DNA from: Burkholderiales bacterium
Lineage (GTDB): Bacteria; Pseudomonadota; Gammaproteobacteria; Burkholderiales; Burkholderiaceae_C
Direction of reading: 5' to 3'
NCBI GenBank assembly: GCA_017307855.1
Contig: JAFKGD010000001.1
Location: forward strand, 372,001 to 436,000
DNA: 64,000 nt
A model generated the notes under the pieces. The model was not told the origin of the DNA. It did not search any database and worked only from the letters and a program-made list of their open reading frames with translations. Shown piece by piece: positions 36,048 through 44,008 of the stretch; the stretch's first letter is position 1; each line of letters begins with the position of its first letter. Made by a program: the position numbers and the translations under genes.

Positions 36048-36235
36048 CAGAGCCACCTTCCGGCCAGCGTGGCCACCAGCACGACACCCAGTGCGGCGGC
36101 CAGCGCCATCCACTCTTTCCAGACCAGGCGCCGCTCGACGCGTCGATCCTGCGCGAGGGTGAACTCGAACTCGCGCTGTGCGATGTCCTTCAGTTCAGTA
36201 TGCGGACCTTGCCTGATTTCTCCGTCTTGTCCCAT
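36047..36235 (-). CDS. Small membrane protein between glycosyltransferase and YaiO-like gene
   Basis: Up to 62 residues: a charged N-terminal part (KDIAQREFEFTLAQDRRVERRLVWKEW) and one C-terminal membrane helix (MALAAALGVVLVATLAGRWL). Its stop and the ATG of the next gene form TGATG. The ATG at 36235 lies 46 bp inside the glycosyltransferase gene; a shorter start after the glycosyltransferase stop would need a non-ATG codon. The tight coupling and membrane design support a real subunit of the synthase or export complex. No known family recognised. Confidence 0.65.
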   Translation of the reverse strand: MGQDGEIRQGPHTELKDIAQREFEFTLAQDRRVERRLVWKEWMALAAALGVVLVATLAGRWL

Positions 36236-37677
36236 TGCAGACCCACCTTGCGGTATTCAGACACATAAGAGGCAAACGTGATGGCGCACAGCACCGGTCC
36301 GTAGCCCACGATGACCAGCAGCACGTCGCGCAGTCGCGCCGGCAGCCCGGCTTTCTCGAGCCGGTAGAGGGCCCAGCCCAGCGCCATGCCGATGACGTTC
36401 CAGCCGTAGACCACGATCATGAGCAGATCGAAGCCTGTGAACGACAGGCGCGGCCCGGCTTGCAGCAACTCGGCCGGCAGCAGTCGCTGCGGCGCGAATG
36501 AAAACACCATGATGGCCAGCGCCGCCAGCCCCTGGAATGTGAGCCCCTCGAACCACGCGCGCTTCGCCGTCGCCGGATCGATGGCGAACGAGAAAAAGGT
36601 CACGAAACAGTACGTGGCCGCACTCAGCCCCCAGAACAGCGACAGCAAGTGCCAGGCCTTGGGCGGATTGAGCAGATACAGACCCACGAGTCCGATCGAG
36701 GCCAGCACCATGAACACCGGCATCAGCACGATGCTGAACCACACCAGGCCGAACAGCGGCGCGGCCAGCGCCGTGCCCAGGCTGCGCCGGAACCACAGGC
36801 CCTTGAAGATGCGCGTGAGCTGCAAATTGCCGCGTGCCCAGCGCAGCCGCTGCTTCCAGAGACCCACGAGCGAGCCCGGCTCCTCCGCCCACACGATGGC
36901 GTTGCCGTCGAACACAACGCGGCTGCCGGTGAGCTGGGTGCGGAAGGTGGTCAGCGTGTCCTCGGCCAGCGTGGTGGTGTCGATTTCGCCGCCGATGGCC
37001 TCGAGGTTGTCGCGGCTGTGCAGTTGGGCGCCACCCGCCAGGCAGGCCAGCGCGCCCATGACGTTCTGCGCACGGCGCGCCGCGGCCTGCGCGGTGATGT
37101 ACTCGAAGGCCACGTAGCGCGACACCAGGTTGCCAGGTTGGCTGCCCTCCTTGATGTAGGCGGTGACGGCGCCGACCTCCGGGTCGGCCAGGTGGCGCGC
37201 CATGCGGCGCAGCGTGGGCCGCTCGAACAGCACGTCGGCATCCATGATGAGCACGGCCTCCGCCCAGTCGTCCACCAGCACTTCGCGCAGCCCATGGTTG
37301 AGGGTATGGGCCTTGCCCTGTCCGCCGCGCTCGCGCCGCAGATGGAACACCTGGCCGCGGTACTGCAGCGACTTGGCCTGCACCACCTGCGGCGTGTCGT
37401 CGGTGCTGGCGTCGTCCACCACGTACACGCGCAGCGCCTCGGGCGGATAGTCCATGCGCATGAGCATGTCGATGCTGGCCGCGATGACGTTGCCCTCGTT
37501 CCAGGCCGGCACCACCACGGCCACGCGCGGCGTGTGGTTGCGGCAGTTGGCGTAATGGTCGCTGCGGCTGTGCCGGCCCACCATCAGGAACTGGATGGCC
37601 GACGTCACGACGGGTACCGCGCCCAGCAGCACCAGGGCCACCAGCAAGGTGTCGAGGAGGTCCGGCAGCAGGGTCAT
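36190..37677 (-). CDS. Family-2 processive glycosyltransferase, membrane-bound
   Basis: 495 residues from the ATG at 37677 (a GTG 12 codons earlier is possible; neither has a clear RBS). An N-terminal membrane helix, then the GT-A domain with VVPAWNEGNVIAASID, VDDASTDDT, IMDADVLFERP, the acidic LAEDTLTT and KQRLRWARGN (the QxxRW motif of processive synthases), followed by at least four membrane helices. The set matches NodC/PgaC/BcsA-like enzymes that polymerise UDP-sugars and extrude the chain. The sugar is unknown; the neighbouring PIG-L deacetylase hints at an N-acetylhexosamine polymer. Confidence 0.92.
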   Translation of the reverse strand: MTLLPDLLDTLLVALVLLGAVPVVTSAIQFLMVGRHSRSDHYANCRNHTPRVAVVVPAWNEGNVIAASIDMLMRMDYPPEALRVYVVDDASTDDTPQVVQAKSLQYRGQVFHLRRERGGQGKAHTLNHGLREVLVDDWAEAVLIMDADVLFERPTLRRMARHLADPEVGAVTAYIKEGSQPGNLVSRYVAFEYITAQAAARRAQNVMGALACLAGGAQLHSRDNLEAIGGEIDTTTLAEDTLTTFRTQLTGSRVVFDGNAIVWAEEPGSLVGLWKQRLRWARGNLQLTRIFKGLWFRRSLGTALAAPLFGLVWFSIVLMPVFMVLASIGLVGLYLLNPPKAWHLLSLFWGLSAATYCFVTFFSFAIDPATAKRAWFEGLTFQGLAALAIMVFSFAPQRLLPAELLQAGPRLSFTGFDLLMIVVYGWNVIGMALGWALYRLEKAGLPARLRDVLLVIVGYGPVLCAITFASYVSEYRKVGLQWDKTEKSGKVRILN

Positions 37678-37845
37678 GGGCAGGCGGGGGAGGAAGTGCC
37701 CCGTGTGTACCACACGCAGGATTTCCCCTTGGCGTCAGCCGGGAGGTTTACCCGGGCGTTACACATGCGCGGCATCGCGCCCGGAGAATGGCGGACAGCA
37801 CGCCCTGCCAGACGGCGGCGCAGCTGCACGAGGAACAATTCGAAG

Positions 37846-38823
37846 ATGAAGATCATGTTGACTGGGGCCGGCGGGCCCGCCGCCATCAGCGTCTGGAAGA
37901 GTCTGAACAACGCGCACGAGCTGTTCATGGCCGACATGGACCCCCACGCGCCAGGGCTGTATCTCGTACCACCAGAACAGCGCCTGCTGTTGCCTCGTGG
38001 CGACGCGCCAGGCTTTGCCGACGCGGCGCTCGACGCCTGCCGGGCCCGAGGCATCGAGGCGCTGGTGTCGACGGTCGATGCCGAACTCATTGCACTGGCG
38101 AAGCGCCGGTCCGACTTCGAGGCGGCCGGCGTCCAGTTGCCACTGTCGCCATTGCCCACGCTGCAGATGTGCCGCGACAAGCTGGCGCTGCTCACCCATC
38201 TGTCGACCAGCGTGCCGGTGCCCGCGCACGCCGTGCTCGACGCCGCGCCGCTGCGGCTGGACGCTGCGCTGCCCTGGTTCGCCAAGCCGCGCGCCGGATC
38301 GGGTTCGCGCGATCTCACGCGCATCGACAGCGAAGCCGATCTGGCCGCGCTGCCGCGCGATGGCTCGCTGCTGGTGCAGGAATACCTGCCGGGCGAGGAG
38401 TACTCCGTCGATGTCTACGTGCGCAGCGATGGCCAGGCCGTGGCCGCTGTGCCGCGCGAACGCATGAAGACCGATTCGGGTATCGCCATCACCGCCCGTA
38501 CGGTGCACGTGCCGGAGGTGATCGACGCTGCCGTGCGGGCCGCGCAGGACGCGGGTATACGCGGCGTGGCCAACGTGCAGTTCCGCAGGGCGCGCGATGG
38601 GGTGTTCCGCCTGCTGGAGATCAACCCGCGCTTTCCCGGCACACTGCCGCTCACGGCAGCGGCGGGTGTGGACATTCCGGCGCTGATGATGGCCGAACTC
38701 CAGGGTCAGTCGCTGCCCGACGGGCTCATGCCGTTCGAAGACCGCATGGTGGTGCGCTACCTCACCGAACATCTGGTCGAGCCCGGCGGATTCGAAGCGT
38801 TGAGCCGGACGAGTGGCCCATGA
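37846..38823 (+). CDS. ATP-grasp enzyme (carbamoyl-phosphate-synthase-like)
   Basis: 325 residues. N-terminal Rossmann-like part begins KIMLTGAGGPAAISVWKSL; the ATP-grasp domain covers about 110-300, with PWFAKPRAGSGSRDL (ATP-binding Lys), VQEYLPGEEYSVDVYV and LLEINPRFPGTLPLT (metal-binding Glu and Asn). It joins a carboxylate to an amine or thiol through an acylphosphate. The long open frame upstream is antisense to the glycosyltransferase; the ATG at 37846 is correct. ATGA overlap with the phosphatase gene. The substrate is unknown; such genes sit in surface-sugar clusters. Confidence 0.88.
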   Translation: MKIMLTGAGGPAAISVWKSLNNAHELFMADMDPHAPGLYLVPPEQRLLLPRGDAPGFADAALDACRARGIEALVSTVDAELIALAKRRSDFEAAGVQLPLSPLPTLQMCRDKLALLTHLSTSVPVPAHAVLDAAPLRLDAALPWFAKPRAGSGSRDLTRIDSEADLAALPRDGSLLVQEYLPGEEYSVDVYVRSDGQAVAAVPRERMKTDSGIAITARTVHVPEVIDAAVRAAQDAGIRGVANVQFRRARDGVFRLLEINPRFPGTLPLTAAAGVDIPALMMAELQGQSLPDGLMPFEDRMVVRYLTEHLVEPGGFEALSRTSGP

Positions 38824-39425
38824 GCACGGCTGCCACCGTCGTCTGGCTCGCGCGCCACGGCGAAAGCCAGGCCAACGCGGGCCTTCCCTCCCCCTCGCAC
38901 GACAGCATCACCCTGACCGCTCGCGGCCATGCGCAGGCCGTCGAACTGGCCCGCCGCATCGACCACCGGCCAGACCTGCTGGTGGTCTCCCCTTTCGTGC
39001 GCGCACGCCAGACGGCTGCGCCGATCTGCGAACGCTGGCCGCAGGCGCCTGTGGAGACCTGGGCGATCGAGGAGTTCAGCTACCTCGACCCCGCGCGCTG
39101 CCGCGACACCACGGTCGAGATGCGCCGGCCCTGGGCTGCCGCTTACTGGCAGCGCGCCGATCCCCACCATGTGGACGGGCCGGGCGCCGAGTCGTTCGCA
39201 CAGTTCCTCGCGCGCCTGCAGGCCTTTCGCCGGAAGTTGCTCGAACGGGGCGGCTTCGTCGTCGCCGTCGGGCATGGCCAGTTCTTCCGCGCCTGCCTCT
39301 GGACCGAGGTGCACGGCTTCGCCACCACGCCCGAGGCCATGGCAGCCTGGCGTGCCGCCGAAATCGCCACGCCCATGGCCAACGGAGAAATCATCGAATG
39401 GATACCCGCACGCAATCTGCACTGA
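38820..39425 (+). CDS. Histidine phosphatase family protein (phosphoglycerate mutase-like)
   Basis: 201 residues. The catalytic RHG motif is in VWLARHGESQANAG, the supporting Arg in VSPFVRARQTA, and the second His in VVAVGHGQFFRACLW. It removes phosphate from a small metabolite or phosphoprotein (SixA-like phosphohistidine phosphatases share the fold). Coupled by ATGA to the ATP-grasp gene and overlapping the Hpt gene by 28 bp. The association with an Hpt protein makes dephosphorylation of a phospho-His an attractive idea; this is inference. Confidence 0.9.
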   Translation: MSTAATVVWLARHGESQANAGLPSPSHDSITLTARGHAQAVELARRIDHRPDLLVVSPFVRARQTAAPICERWPQAPVETWAIEEFSYLDPARCRDTTVEMRRPWAAAYWQRADPHHVDGPGAESFAQFLARLQAFRRKLLERGGFVVAVGHGQFFRACLWTEVHGFATTPEAMAAWRAAEIATPMANGEIIEWIPARNLH

Positions 39426-39775
39426 CAGCCGAGGCGACGCTGGACGTCGAGCGCGCGCTGCAGTTCCTGGGTGGCGACGCCGACGTGCTGCGCGAACTGC
39501 TGCACACCTTCATGCTGGAGGCACCCGCCGAACTGGCCACCTTCGAGGCGGCCATCGCCGGCAGCCGGCGTGAGACGCTGCTGCGCTATCTGCATCGGCT
39601 GGTGCCCACGCTGGCCATCATCGCCACCGAATCGCTGCACCGGCAGGCCCGCGAGCTCTATCACGCAATGCAGCCACCCGACACCACGCCGGACGGCCAC
39701 CTGCCGGCATGCCTGGCGCTGGCGCAGCGCATGCACGCGCTGCACGATGCCATCCTCGCTCAGCTCTCGCGCTGA
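39398..39775 (+). CDS. Hpt (histidine phosphotransfer) domain protein
   Basis: 125 residues, all helical. The phospho-His is in LLRYLHRLVPTLAIIATESL, the degenerate version of the usual HTLKGSA motif, in the second helix of a four-helix bundle that starts LDVERALQFLGGDADVLRELLHTFM. GGAG lies 11 bases before the ATG at 39398. It should shuttle phosphate between the hybrid kinase at 40818 and a receiver such as that of the PIG-L fusion. It converges with the fusion gene, the two overlapping by 16 bp. Confidence 0.82.
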   Translation: MDTRTQSALTAEATLDVERALQFLGGDADVLRELLHTFMLEAPAELATFEAAIAGSRRETLLRYLHRLVPTLAIIATESLHRQARELYHAMQPPDTTPDGHLPACLALAQRMHALHDAILAQLSR

Positions 39776-40773
39776 CGCACGACTTCCATCGGTTCGGCCA
39801 GCACGTACCCGGCGAAGCGGCCCCAGTAGCGGGCCGTGGCGCGGATCAGGTCGTCCTTGAGGTAATCGCGTTGCGCCACCTGGCTGGCATAGGCACCGAT
39901 AGCCTCGATCTTCGCGTCGATGTGGGCCGAGATGTCGATGAACAGGTGCGGCTGGAAATCGACCATGCTCGAGGGCGCCTGGTAGCAGTACAGGTTGGGC
40001 ACCCCGCGCGCAGCCACGATGGTGGCGTGATGGGCGTTACGGTGGTCCTGATGGCTGTCGTGCTCGGAATGCGTGTAGACGTGCGTGGGGGTCCAGTCAC
40101 GGATCACCGATTCGATGGCGCCGATGGTGCGCGCGCCTTCCGGGATTTCCGTGTCGTGCATACCGCCCCAGCGCAATGTGGCGCCCAGCAGCGACGCAGC
40201 CTGCGCGGCCTCGCGCGCACGCGTGGCCGGATCGCCGCCGGACATACCCTCGCTGAGGGTCAGGATCATGATCGCATCGCCCTGCGCCTGGTGTTTGGCC
40301 AGAGCGCCACCGCAACCGATCTCGACGTCGTCCGGGTGCGCGCCGATCGCCAGCACGCGCTTGCGCTCGCGCCTGCGGCGTGCGGCGGCATCGGCTGCCA
40401 GCTGCGAGACGGTGGTCAGCAACTCGTCCTTGGAAAACGGTTTGAACAGCAGGCCGTCGGCACGGCGCTGCAACGCGCGCTGGGCGTATTCGAAGCTCTT
40501 GTTTCCCGTGATGACGATGACCGGCGTCCAGCGGTCGCCAGCCTTGACGGCGGCCAGCAGTTCGAGCCCGTTGATGCCGGGCAGCTCGACGTCGGTGATG
40601 ATGAGATCCCAGCCCGGAACCTGTGCCTGGCGGGCACCTTCGTCGCCGTCGGCGGCATGGGTCACGGCGGCGTAGCCACCCTCCTCCAGCCAGCGCCTGA
40701 TCAGCAGGGCGTACTCGGGGCTGTCCTCGATCAGCAGCACTTTCAGAGATGGGGAAGCGGCGGGCAAGACCAT
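39760..40773 (-). CDS. Response-regulator receiver fused to a PIG-L (LmbE-like) deacetylase
   Basis: 337 residues. Residues 8-125 are a receiver domain (LLIEDSPEY, phosphoacceptor Asp61 in LIITDVELP, VITGNKS, Lys111 in LLFKPF). A basic linker AARRRRERKR leads to a PIG-L domain: AIGAHPDDVEIGCGG with zinc ligands His146 and Asp149, and HSEHDSHQDHRNAHHA with His244. PIG-L enzymes deacetylate N-acetylglucosamine groups on sugars or conjugates. A receiver as N-terminal control domain means deacetylation could be switched by phosphorylation. Divergent from the hybrid kinase, 44 bp apart; convergent to the Hpt gene. Confidence 0.93.
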   Translation of the reverse strand: MVLPAASPSLKVLLIEDSPEYALLIRRWLEEGGYAAVTHAADGDEGARQAQVPGWDLIITDVELPGINGLELLAAVKAGDRWTPVIVITGNKSFEYAQRALQRRADGLLFKPFSKDELLTTVSQLAADAAARRRRERKRVLAIGAHPDDVEIGCGGALAKHQAQGDAIMILTLSEGMSGGDPATRAREAAQAASLLGATLRWGGMHDTEIPEGARTIGAIESVIRDWTPTHVYTHSEHDSHQDHRNAHHATIVAARGVPNLYCYQAPSSMVDFQPHLFIDISAHIDAKIEAIGAYASQVAQRDYLKDDLIRATARYWGRFAGYVLAEPMEVVRQRES

Positions 40774-40817
40774 GGCGCACGATACACGATGGACACACGG
40801 TGGGTTACGATGAATCG

Positions 40818-42776
40818 ATGCCCGAGACGCCCGAACCCTCGTCCCCGCCGATGAGCCATCCGGATGCCGACGAGTTGCTGCGCTTCGCGGTCGACGCCTC
40901 CGGCCTGGCGCCGTGGCAATGGGACATCGAAAGCCGGCACATCTACCTCAGCCCGCAATGGGCCCAGCTGATAGGGCCCGAGGCCGCCGGCCGCACCTGG
41001 AGCATGGACGACCTGCTCGACCAGATCCATCCCGACGATCTGGACCGCGTGAAGGGCCGCATCGAGGAAGTGCTGCTGGGCTTCCGCTCGCGCTACCTGG
41101 TGGAGTTCCGCGTCCGGTCGGGTTCGCGCTGGCTCTGGACCGAAGGACAGGGACTGGTGACACGGCGCGATGATTCGGGCCGGGCGCTTCGCATGGTCGG
41201 GGCCAATTCGGACATCTCGCAGCGCCGCGCCGTGCACGACGCGCTGATGGACGCACGCGCCGCGGCCGAAGACGCCAATCGTGCCAAGAGCGAGCTGCTG
41301 GCCAACGTCAGCCATGAGTTGCGCACCCCGCTCAACGCGATCATCGGCCTTACGCAACTGCTGCAGCAGTCGCGGGTGGACGACGAGCAACGCAACTTCC
41401 TGCACCTGATCGACAGCTCGGCCGTGTCCCTGCTCGCACTGCTCAACGACGTGCTCGATTTCTCGAAGATCGAGGCCGGCCGCCTGCTGTTCGAACAGGA
41501 GCGCTTCGATGTTCGCCGCTGGCTGCAGGAGGCGGTGGCGCCGCATGCCGTCGGCGCCGAGAAGAAGGGACTGCAGGTCAAGCTGCGCGTGGCGCCCGAC
41601 GTGCCGCGCACGCTGGTGGGCGACCCCGGCCGGCTGCGGCAGATCGTCTCCAACCTGCTGGCCAACGCGGTCAAGTTCACGCAGCACGGCGGCATCACCA
41701 TCACGGCCTGGGCCGCACCGGGGCAGGACGACCTGGGGCCCGAGCGCTTCCGGCTGATGCTCGAAGTACGAGACAGCGGGATCGGCATCCCGCGCGACCG
41801 GCAGGACGCGATCTTCGAGGCCTTCACGCAGGTCGATGCCTCGACCACCCGACGCTACGGCGGAACGGGCCTGGGCCTGGCCATCTGTGCCAAGCTGGCC
41901 GCGATGATGGACGGCGATATCGCGGTGACCAGTGAACTGGGCCAGGGCAGCAGCTTCCGGGTGCGTGTCGTACTCAGCCAGACCGAGGAAGCGGGCGGCC
42001 CGCTCACCGTGCCCATGCCGGCAGAGGACATCCCGCTGACCGGGCTGCGCGTGCTGCTGGCCGAAGACAACGCCGTCAACGAACTCCTCATGCGGCGCAC
42101 GCTCGGCCAGATGGGCTGCGACGTGGAGGTGGCCCATGACGGGCAGGAGGCGCTCGACCGATGGCAGTCCGGGCCGCCGTTCGACCTCATCCTGATGGAC
42201 GTACAGATGCCAGTGCTCAGCGGCTTCGATGCCACGGGCCGCATCCGCGAGCACGAGCGCCGGCACGGCGGCCACATGCCTATCGTGGCCCTGACCGCCC
42301 ACGCGATGATGGGTGACCGAGAAAAGTGCCTGGCGGCGGGCATGGATTCGTATGTGTCCAAGCCCGTCGGCGCCGAGTTGCTGGCGCAGGCCATGCGCGA
42401 TGCGCTGCGCACCGCCGTGCGGACGCCGCCGCCCCTGCTGGCCGATATCGACCTGGGGGCACTGACCCAGCCGGCACAGGAAGAAAATCTGCCCGCTGCC
42501 GTGCCACCTGATCGCCAGTCGCAACTGATGTTGCGCTTGCGTGCTGCCGTTGCTTCACGCGACGGCGAGCGGGCACTGGTCACGCTCGTCGATCTCAAGC
42601 GCCTGCTCGAGCCGATGGATGCCCAAGGGGTGCTCACCCTGGCAGGAAGCCTCGAGTTCGCGGTGCGTCAGGCCCGCTGGGCTCTGATGGAACGCGCGCT
42701 ACCGCTGTTCGAAGCCGAACTCAGGCGCTTGAAAACAACGGAGGCGGCCGCGCGCGACGAAGGCAATCGGGTGTGA
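40818..42776 (+). CDS. PAS-containing hybrid sensor histidine kinase with receiver domain
   Basis: 652 residues from the ATG at 40818. No membrane segment, so cytoplasmic. PAS domain at about 18-140 (LAPWQWDIESRHIYLSPQWAQ, WTEGQG, GANSDISQRR), HisKA with His166 (VSHELRTPLN), HATPase with G-boxes RDSGIGIP and GGTGLGLAI, receiver at about 409-525 with Asp461 (LILMDVQMP) and Lys in SYVSKPVG, then a helical tail of about 110 residues that may be a degenerate Hpt without a clear His. Partner genes: the Hpt protein and the receiver-PIG-L fusion next door. Confidence 0.93.
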   Translation: MPETPEPSSPPMSHPDADELLRFAVDASGLAPWQWDIESRHIYLSPQWAQLIGPEAAGRTWSMDDLLDQIHPDDLDRVKGRIEEVLLGFRSRYLVEFRVRSGSRWLWTEGQGLVTRRDDSGRALRMVGANSDISQRRAVHDALMDARAAAEDANRAKSELLANVSHELRTPLNAIIGLTQLLQQSRVDDEQRNFLHLIDSSAVSLLALLNDVLDFSKIEAGRLLFEQERFDVRRWLQEAVAPHAVGAEKKGLQVKLRVAPDVPRTLVGDPGRLRQIVSNLLANAVKFTQHGGITITAWAAPGQDDLGPERFRLMLEVRDSGIGIPRDRQDAIFEAFTQVDASTTRRYGGTGLGLAICAKLAAMMDGDIAVTSELGQGSSFRVRVVLSQTEEAGGPLTVPMPAEDIPLTGLRVLLAEDNAVNELLMRRTLGQMGCDVEVAHDGQEALDRWQSGPPFDLILMDVQMPVLSGFDATGRIREHERRHGGHMPIVALTAHAMMGDREKCLAAGMDSYVSKPVGAELLAQAMRDALRTAVRTPPPLLADIDLGALTQPAQEENLPAAVPPDRQSQLMLRLRAAVASRDGERALVTLVDLKRLLEPMDAQGVLTLAGSLEFAVRQARWALMERALPLFEAELRRLKTTEAAARDEGNRV

Positions 42777-42880
42777 CGGGTGCACAAGCTGTACCTGCCG
42801 CGGCGGCCAGGCGCCGGACTGCGCCGGGAGCTTTCCGTCCAGAAGCAGGAACAAGGAACCTGACGTCGATCGTCGACAAA

Positions 42881-42914
42881 GAAAAACGGGTCGGAGCTTG
42901 TGGCTCCAACCCGT
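42881..42914 (-). terminator. Terminator downstream of tRNA-Pro
   Basis: Minus-strand hairpin with 12-bp arms (42903-42914 and 42886-42897, one G-U pair) and a 5-base loop followed by TTTTTC, starting 18 bp after the tRNA 3' end. Confidence 0.88.
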
Positions 42915-42932
42915 TGATCGATCTGGAATAAA

Positions 42933-43009
42933 TGGTCGGCGTGGCGGGATTCGAACTCGCGACCCCTTGCACCCCATGCAAGTGCGCTACCAGGCTGCGC
43001 TACACGCCG
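42933..43009 (-). tRNA. tRNA-Pro (anticodon GGG)
   Basis: 77-nt cloverleaf on the minus strand with acceptor stem CGGCGTG / CACGCCG, discriminator A and encoded CCA. The anticodon stem CTTGC / GCAAG encloses the loop ATGGGGT, so positions 34-36 are GGG, decoding CCC/CCU. The T-arm has GTTCGAATC. C1-G72 and A73 are bacterial tRNA-Pro identity elements. It lies 25 bp after merR, as often seen in betaproteobacteria downstream of ihfA-merR. Confidence 0.95.
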
Positions 43010-43034
43010 ACAAGCCTTCGATTATAGCGTGTAC

Positions 43035-43481
43035 TCAGAGCGCGGGCGAGAGGAGATCACGAATTTCGAACAACTCGCGGCGCAGCTGATGCAACTTCGC
43101 AGCCAGCGCCTGCCCTTCTTCGTTGGCGAAATCTTCAGCCTCGTCGAAACTGGAATCATCGACCTCGATCACCTCGACGCCTTCCAGAGCAACCTCGCCT
43201 GCGCGGCGCTTGTCCCGCTCGAGCTGCACCAGCTCCTGAAGCTTGTTCCGCGCGCCGCTGATGGTGAAGCCCTGGTCATAGAGCAGGTCGCGGATACGGC
43301 GGATCATCAGCACTTCGTGGTGCTGGTAGTAGCGCCGATTGCCACGCCGTTTCATCGGTCGCAACTGCGTGAACTCCTGTTCCCAGTAGCGCAGGACGTG
43401 CGGCTTCACACCGCAGAGATCCCCTACCTCGCCGATGGTGAAGTAGCGCTTGGCCGGGATGGGTGGGAGTTCTTTCTCCAT
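43035..43481 (-). CDS. MerR-family transcriptional regulator (ihfA-linked)
   Basis: 148 residues. The N-terminal helix-turn-helix RYFTIGEVGDLCGVKPHVLRYWEQEF and RRGNRRYYQHHEVLMIRRIRDLLYDQGFTISGARNKL define the domain; the C-terminus is an acidic coiled coil (to FEIRDLL), without metal-binding Cys. This form is conserved next to ihfA in Burkholderiales and its targets are unknown. An upstream TTG at 43490 would add three residues; I chose the ATG. Confidence 0.9.
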   Translation of the reverse strand: MEKELPPIPAKRYFTIGEVGDLCGVKPHVLRYWEQEFTQLRPMKRRGNRRYYQHHEVLMIRRIRDLLYDQGFTISGARNKLQELVQLERDKRRAGEVALEGVEVIEVDDSSFDEAEDFANEEGQALAAKLHQLRRELFEIRDLLSPAL

Positions 43482-43611
43482 TGAAATCAATGTTGTACGG
43501 GCGAAAGTTTCGAGGTTACTCTAACTCGCACGTCCATGCAAAGAAATCGCGGGAGCATCGCCAACCATGCGACGGGCGGGCGGCCCGCCCGCGCCGATGG
43601 GCGTCCGCGTC

Positions 43612-43977
43612 TCAGGCGGCGAATGCCGATTCGTCGTCGGGAGCAGTTTCGGCGACCCCTTGTACCGGACCCTGGATCTGCTCTTTGAGCTTGTGGCTGG
43701 CATGGAAGGTGACGACGCGCCGCGCGCGGATCGGAATTGCCTCGCCAGTGCGCGGATTGCGGCCGGGGCGCGGCGCCTTGGTGCGGATCTGGAAGTTGCC
43801 GAAGCCCGAAATCTTGACGTCGTCGCCGTCCACCAGGCTGTCAGCCACCAGATCGAAGAACGCATCGATCATGTCCTTCGATTCGCGCTTGTTGAGGCCG
43901 ATCTGCTCGAACAGCATTTCGGCCAGTTGCGCTTTGGTCAGGGCCGGCGTCTCAAGGCTCTCGACGGTGAATTCCAT
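43612..43977 (-). CDS. ihfA: Integration host factor alpha subunit
   Basis: 121 residues from the ATG at 43977, with GAGGG upstream; longer open frames overlap pheT. The core is standard IHF/HU: LTKAQLAEMLFEQIGLNKRESKDMIDAFF, VKISGFGNFQIRTKAPRPGRNPRTGEAIPI and RRVVTFHASHKLKEQI. RNPRTG is the intercalating loop. IHF bends DNA at specific sites for transcription and recombination. About 18 extra acidic residues follow the usual C-terminus. Last gene of the thrS-to-ihfA series before merR. Confidence 0.96.
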   Translation of the reverse strand: MEFTVESLETPALTKAQLAEMLFEQIGLNKRESKDMIDAFFDLVADSLVDGDDVKISGFGNFQIRTKAPRPGRNPRTGEAIPIRARRVVTFHASHKLKEQIQGPVQGVAETAPDDESAFAA

Positions 43978-44008
43978 GGTTCCCTCTTGTTCGTATCCAG
44001 CCCGTGCC

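Noticed and set aside
36649-37845. N-terminal extension of the ATP-grasp frame
   Set aside because: Antisense to the glycosyltransferase. The ATP-grasp fold starts cleanly at 37846 with a nearby ribosome-binding site.
42933-43009. tRNA-Pro as an integration site for a mobile element
   Set aside because: No integrase, no direct repeat of the tRNA 3' end and no change in gene character on either side.
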